From positions 1-11,169 of the forward strand of contig JAIRRK010000196.1 in NCBI GenBank assembly GCA_031256015.1: a stretch of DNA of 11,169 nt, written 5' to 3'. The stretch is from Dysgonamonadaceae bacterium. Its GTDB lineage: Bacteria; Bacteroidota; Bacteroidia; Bacteroidales; Azobacteroidaceae. Position numbers and translations under genes: made by a program. This document shows positions 7,670 to 11,169 of the stretch, piece after piece. Positions within the stretch are counted from its first letter, which is position 1; every line of letters begins with the position of its first letter. A model generated the notes under the pieces. The model worked only from the letters and a program-made list of their open reading frames with translations. It did no database searches and was not told the DNA's origin.

Positions 7670-7720
7670 CAGTCATTGTAGTCTCTTGTTAACAATATGT
7701 TTATAGTTTAACTTTTTGTT

Positions 7721-7753
7721 TTCGGAGATGCTGTCTTTATTTTACTATTTTTG
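7721..7753 (+). promoter_or_regulatory. dnaB promoter
   Basis: TATTTTTG at 7746-7753 matches TAnnTTTG. The -33 element is unclear: TTTG at 7715-7718 lies too far upstream (27 bases), while TTCGG at 7721-7725 is at the right distance (20 bases) but matches poorly; the same TTCGG sits at this place before tkt. The predicted start near 7760 gives a leader of about 20 bases. No terminator is evident between rpiB and this promoter, so read-through is possible. Confidence 0.55.
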
Positions 7754-7773
7754 TGTCCCGAAGAAATAAAATA

Positions 7774-7784
7774 ATGGAATAATG
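7774..7784 (+). promoter_or_regulatory. two-codon ORF overlapping the dnaB start
   Basis: ATG GAA TAA (7774-7782) is a complete Met-Glu ORF whose stop shares its last A with the dnaB ATG (7782-7784). If the promoter call is right, this is the first ATG of the message, about 15 bases from its 5' end, so ribosomes reaching dnaB may first meet it or bypass it. That the ATG is used is inference only. Confidence 0.3.
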
Positions 7785-9317
7785 GCGATAGAAAAATCAA
7801 CTCCGAAAAGCAAGTCGAGCAATAAAAAAACAATTACCACAAGCGAAGAAACAGGCCGGATTCAACCGCAGGCGCGAGAATTGGAAGAAGCTATTTTGGG
7901 AGCTTTGATGATTGAAAAAGATGCTTATTCTATTATCAATGATATTTTATATTCGGATAGTTTTTATGATAAAAGCCATGAATTAATATTTTTGGCAATC
8001 CAAAGTTTGGCTCTGCAACAAAAGCCAATCGATATGCTTACCGTTGTCGAGCAACTTCGCAAAACAGGAGATCTGGAAGCAGTCGGAGGCGTTTCTTATA
8101 TAGCTCAACTTTCTCAAAAAGTAGTTTCAAGTGCCCACTTGGAGTATCATGCACGCATTGTCGCTCAAAAAGCTTTAGCACGAAATCTCATCTCTTTTTC
8201 TTCAATGGTTGCCGGTAAAGCTTTTGATGAAACAAACGATGTGGATGATTTAATGCAAGAAGCGGAAGGCCAGTTGTACGAAATATCTCAACGAAATCTG
8301 AAGAAAGATTTTACGGCTATTAATCCGATTATCCGGGAAGCTATCGACTTAATGGCTGAGGCATCCAAAAGAACAGACGGTTTGAGCGGATTGCAAACCG
8401 GATTCAGAGATTTGGATAAAATTACGTCCGGATGGCAAAATTCCGATTTGGTTATTATTGCAGCCCGTCCGGCAATGGGAAAAACAGCTTTTGTGTTATC
8501 CATGGCCAAAAATATGGCGGTTAACTTCAATATTCCGGTTGCTATCTTCTCGTTGGAAATGTCGAATGTACAATTAGTCAATCGGTTAATTGTTAACGTA
8601 ACGGAAATTCCCGGAGAAAAAATTAAAAGCGGACAATTGCAACAATATGAATGGCAACAACTTGATCAAAAAGTAAAACCGCTCTACGATGCTCCCATCT
8701 TTGTAGATGATACTCCCAGTTTATCCGTATTCGAACTGAGAACAAAAGCCCGCCGGTTAGTCAAAGAACATAAAGTTAAATGTATCGTTATCGATTACTT
8801 GCAATTGATGAACGCAAGCGGAATGAATTTCGGAAGCCGGGAACAGGAAGTAAGTATTATTTCCCGTTCATTAAAAGGATTAGCTAAAGAATTAAATATC
8901 CCTATCATTGCCCTTTCTCAGTTAAATCGTAGTGTGGAAAATCGTTCCGTTAAAGACGGCCCGGAAGCCAAAAGACCTCAACTCTCGGATTTACGCGAGT
9001 CGGGAGCAATAGAACAAGATGCTGATTTAGTTTGCTTTATCCATCGTCCGGAATACTACAAGATATTGGAAGACAGTCACGGAAACGATTTAAGAGGAAA
9101 AGCTGAAATTATTATTGCAAAACACAGGAACGGCTCAACCGGTGATGTGCTGTTGAGTTTCAAAAGCGAATATGTTCGTTTTCAGAATCCGGACGAAGAT
9201 CAGATTATTGCTGAATACCAATCACGTATAAGCAGTCAAATCGATTTAATCCCTGCCGAAAAATCTTATGAGAGAGTAGATTTGGGTATTCAACCCGATT
9301 CCGAAACGCCTTTTTAA
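7782..9317 (+). CDS. dnaB: replicative DNA helicase DnaB
   Basis: A 511-residue hexameric helicase that unwinds the fork ahead of the replisome and recruits primase. A basic, low-complexity tail (about residues 1-27, rich in Lys, Ser and Thr) precedes the N-terminal domain, which begins with QARELEEAILGALM at 30-43. The RecA-like domain has Walker A ARPAMGKT at 228-235 (Lys234), SLEMS with Glu259, Walker B CIVIDYLQLM at 334-343 (Asp338), ALSQLNR at 377-383, the LSDLRESGAIEQDAD segment at 401-415 and KHRNG with the presumed arginine finger Arg449. The Walker A and Walker B regions are uninterrupted, so there is no intein. The ATG at 7782 is the first in frame that keeps the N-terminal domain whole. 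It has its own promoter. The neighbours do not suggest a plasmid or phage, so this is most likely the chromosomal copy. Confidence 0.97.
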   Translation: MAIEKSTPKSKSSNKKTITTSEETGRIQPQARELEEAILGALMIEKDAYSIINDILYSDSFYDKSHELIFLAIQSLALQQKPIDMLTVVEQLRKTGDLEAVGGVSYIAQLSQKVVSSAHLEYHARIVAQKALARNLISFSSMVAGKAFDETNDVDDLMQEAEGQLYEISQRNLKKDFTAINPIIREAIDLMAEASKRTDGLSGLQTGFRDLDKITSGWQNSDLVIIAARPAMGKTAFVLSMAKNMAVNFNIPVAIFSLEMSNVQLVNRLIVNVTEIPGEKIKSGQLQQYEWQQLDQKVKPLYDAPIFVDDTPSLSVFELRTKARRLVKEHKVKCIVIDYLQLMNASGMNFGSREQEVSIISRSLKGLAKELNIPIIALSQLNRSVENRSVKDGPEAKRPQLSDLRESGAIEQDADLVCFIHRPEYYKILEDSHGNDLRGKAEIIIAKHRNGSTGDVLLSFKSEYVRFQNPDEDQIIAEYQSRISSQIDLIPAEKSYERVDLGIQPDSETPF

Positions 9318-9330
9318 CCAAAATAAAGTA

Positions 9331-9358
9331 AAGAGTACGCTCTTCAATAAGCTTTTTT
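9331..9358 (+). terminator. weak candidate terminator after dnaB
   Basis: AAGAG (9331-9335) and CTCTT (9340-9344) pair around a TACG loop, which belongs to the UNCG tetraloop class and would be stable in RNA. The T run (9353-9358) starts eight bases after the stem, too far for a standard terminator. The stem also lies where the -33 element of the next gene would be. It may be an inefficient terminator or a regulatory hairpin. Confidence 0.25.
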
Positions 9359-9361
9359 GTT

Positions 9362-9369
9362 TATTTTTG
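9362..9369 (+). promoter_or_regulatory. -7 promoter box of the acyl-CoA ligase gene
   Basis: TATTTTTG matches TAnnTTTG exactly and lies 24-31 bases before the GTG start. No convincing TTTG is found about 20 bases further upstream, so only the -7 half is supported. The implied leader is under 20 bases. Confidence 0.5.
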
Positions 9370-9392
9370 CGCCAAACCAATAAAAGTGTTCT

Positions 9393-11048
9393 GTGAATAA
9401 AGATAACTTCATTAAACTGTTTGAAGAAAGTTTCAAAAATAATTTTGACCTCCCGGCTCTCAACGATTACGCAACAGAAACCGCTTTCACTTATGGTGAA
9501 TTAGCGGAAGAAATAGAAAAATTGCACATTCTTTTCGCCGAATATAAGATACGAAAAGGCGATAAAATTGCCTTAATCGGAAAAAATACATCCCGATGGT
9601 GTATCGCTTACATGGCAACCATCACCTATGGAGCCGTCATTGTGCCTATACTTCAGGATTTTAATCCCAACGATGTACATCATATCATTAATCATTCCGA
9701 TTCGGTATTACTTTTTTCATCCGACTTGATTCGTGAAAGCTTGGAAGAAGAAAAATTACCCGGATTAAGAGGCATCTTGTCATTAACCGATTTTGGACTA
9801 CAGTATCAACGCAAGGGAGCAAATATTGATTCTTTAGCACAAAAGTTCGACGAAAAATGGAATAAAAAATACCCGAAAGGATTCGGCCCGGATGACATAA
9901 AATACACGGACATTCCCGACGACCGGATTATGGTTTTGAATTATACTTCCGGAACAACCGGTTTCAGTAAAGGAGTCATGATCACGGGAAACAATTTGTT
10001 GGGGAATATCGTTTTTGCTCATCATGAAATCAATCTTATGAGAGGAGATAAAATGATTTCGTTTCTTCCTCTGGCTCATACTTATGGAGCCGCGTTCGAG
10101 TTTCTTTACGCTCTTTCGGAAGGATGTGATATTACTTTATTAGGCAAAACTCCGTCACCCAAAATCCTTTTAAAAGCTTTCGATGAAATCAAACCGGCTT
10201 TGATTATCGCCGTTCCGCTTATTTTAGAGAAAATATATCGAAAAATGATTCTTCCTTTGTTGACAAAAAAAGCAATGAAATTGGCTTTGAATGTCCCTTT
10301 TTTGGACAGAACGATTTATTCCCGAATAAGAAAAAAACTGATTGATGCTTTCGGAGGAAGATTTCATCAAGTTATCGTAGGCGGAGCGCCTTTGAATAGC
10401 GAAGTCGAACAGTTCTTACTTAAAATTGAATTTCCTGTATCCGTCGGATACGGAATGACAGAATGTGCACCGCTCATCAGCTTTTCTCTTTATCCTCGCT
10501 TTGTTCCTCATTCATGCGGAAAAGTTTTAGCTTGCATGAACGTGAGAATCGATTCCGAGGATCCTTATAATATGGCCGGGGAAATTCAGGTAAAAGGACA
10601 AAACGTTATGCTGGGATATTATAAAAACGAAAAAGCCACAAGCGATGTCTTTACGGAAGATGGATGGATGAAAACCGGAGACTTGGGAACAATCGATAAA
10701 GAAAACAATGTGTACATTCGAGGAAGGTCGAAAAGTATGATTTTAGGTGCTAACGGACAAAATATCTATCCGGAAGAAATCGAAGCCAAACTGGATAATC
10801 TTCCATTTGTGTTGGAGAGTCTTCTGGTTGAGCGGAACGGTAAATTAGTTGCCCTGGTTTATCCGGATTACGATGCCGTGGATGAAAAGGGAATTTCGCA
10901 TGAAAACCTCACAATAATAATGAACGAAAACAAAGAACATTTGAATAAAATGGTTGCTTCGTACGAGAAAATTTCGGAAATAGAACTTTTTCCCTCCGAA
11001 TTTGAGAAAACACCCAAAAAAAGTATAAAACGTTATTTGTACAAATAG
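9393..11048 (+). CDS. long-chain fatty acid-CoA ligase family protein (AMP-binding)
   Basis: A 551-residue adenylate-forming enzyme that would activate a fatty acid with ATP to an acyl-adenylate and then load it onto CoA; a cytoplasmic or membrane-associated location is inferred. The adenylation motifs are present: YTSGTTGFSKG at 184-194, FLPLAHTYG at 224-232, GGAPL at 330-334, YGMTE at 353-357, TGDLG with Asp430, RGRSK at 443-447 and GQNIYPEEIE at 455-464. The C-terminal motif reads TPKKSIKR (540-547), and which lysine acts in adenylation is uncertain. Translation starts at GTG 9393: a stop lies in frame at 9381-9383, and the next ATG would remove about 70 residues. Close relatives include acyl-ACP synthetases and other acid-CoA ligases, so substrate and acceptor are not certain. 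The gene has its own -7 box downstream of dnaB and converges on the gene at the right edge. Confidence 0.9.
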   Translation: MNKDNFIKLFEESFKNNFDLPALNDYATETAFTYGELAEEIEKLHILFAEYKIRKGDKIALIGKNTSRWCIAYMATITYGAVIVPILQDFNPNDVHHIINHSDSVLLFSSDLIRESLEEEKLPGLRGILSLTDFGLQYQRKGANIDSLAQKFDEKWNKKYPKGFGPDDIKYTDIPDDRIMVLNYTSGTTGFSKGVMITGNNLLGNIVFAHHEINLMRGDKMISFLPLAHTYGAAFEFLYALSEGCDITLLGKTPSPKILLKAFDEIKPALIIAVPLILEKIYRKMILPLLTKKAMKLALNVPFLDRTIYSRIRKKLIDAFGGRFHQVIVGGAPLNSEVEQFLLKIEFPVSVGYGMTECAPLISFSLYPRFVPHSCGKVLACMNVRIDSEDPYNMAGEIQVKGQNVMLGYYKNEKATSDVFTEDGWMKTGDLGTIDKENNVYIRGRSKSMILGANGQNIYPEEIEAKLDNLPFVLESLLVERNGKLVALVYPDYDAVDEKGISHENLTIIMNENKEHLNKMVASYEKISEIELFPSEFEKTPKKSIKRYLYK

Positions 11049-11066
11049 AGTCATTGCTCCTAACGC

Positions 11067-11169
11067 TTACTCGGCGTAACAATATTCTTTCCAAATGTGG
11101 GTAAAAAATTCTGCCCTTCCGGTGATTTGTGAAAATGACGTTCTTTCCGGATTTTCTAATAAAATGTAA
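11067..11169 (-). CDS. C-terminal end of an unidentified protein, cut by the window edge
   Basis: Read on the minus strand, one frame stays open from the right edge for 33 codons and ends with TAA at 11067-11069. The peptide contains ENPERTSFSQITGRAEFF and ends in HIWKEYCYAE. Its composition is that of a soluble protein, and the AT-rich codon use resembles the neighbours. It would be convergent with the acyl-CoA ligase gene, the two stops being 18 bases apart. I do not recognise the family. A second minus-strand frame is also open here but runs antisense into the ligase gene and looks like a shadow. Too little is visible to propose a function. Confidence 0.5.
   Translation of the reverse strand, partial: YILLENPERTSFSQITGRAEFFTHIWKEYCYAE

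Noticed and set aside
7664..7694. TTAACA / TGTTAA inverted repeat after rpiB as a terminator
   Set aside because: The stem is six AT-rich pairs with a loop of about 15 bases and no T run follows.
8400..9200. Intein in dnaB
   Set aside because: Walker A, Walker B and the later motifs are contiguous at normal spacing and the protein has the usual length.
11062..11079. ACGC / GCGT hairpin between the two convergent genes at the right end as a terminator
   Set aside because: Only four pairs, with mismatched flanks and no T or A run on either side.

Overview
The window looks like ordinary chromosome from a member of the Bacteroidota, most likely the order Bacteroidales. The evidence is a GldB-family lipoprotein, ribosomal protein S15, DnaB and transketolase sequences of the kind I know from that phylum, start codons without Shine-Dalgarno sequences, and four intergenic regions carrying the Bacteroidetes -7 promoter box TAnnTTTG. 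The DNA is AT-rich. The genus cannot be named from sequence reading alone.

Layout, left to right. (1) Positions 1-3524, plus strand: the 3' part of a Dna2-like nuclease-helicase gene, already open at the window edge, then 14 bases later a lipoprotein with a YkuD-type L,D-transpeptidase domain. (2) Positions 3565-4566, minus strand: gldB, convergent with the transpeptidase and divergent from rpsO. (3) Positions 4567-5092: a 196-base AT-rich divergent intergenic region with short direct repeats and a clear rpsO promoter, then rpsO and a strong intrinsic terminator. (4) Positions 5148-7669: a promoter followed by transketolase and ribose-5-phosphate isomerase B, overlapping by one base at TAATG. 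This is a non-oxidative pentose phosphate operon. (5) Positions 7746-9317: a promoter and the replicative helicase gene dnaB, whose start overlaps the stop of a two-codon ORF. (6) Positions 9362-11048: a promoter and a GTG-initiated long-chain fatty acid-CoA ligase family gene. (7) From 11067 to the right edge, minus strand: the last 33 codons of a convergent gene I cannot identify.

The genes belong to different processes: DNA repair or processing, cell wall, gliding motility or type IX secretion, translation, central carbon metabolism, replication and lipid activation. Only tkt-rpiB forms an obvious functional unit. I see no mobile element, phage gene, CRISPR array, toxin-antitoxin or defence cluster, and no RNA gene. 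No intergenic stretch exceeds 300 bases.

I did not find a convincing undescribed multi-gene system. Points worth a second look are a variant catalytic motif in the transpeptidase, a Dna2-like protein without the usual iron-sulfur cysteines after its nuclease motifs, repeated elements near the rpsO and tkt promoters, a two-codon ORF overlapping the dnaB start, and a marked excess of the tetranucleotide CCGG.
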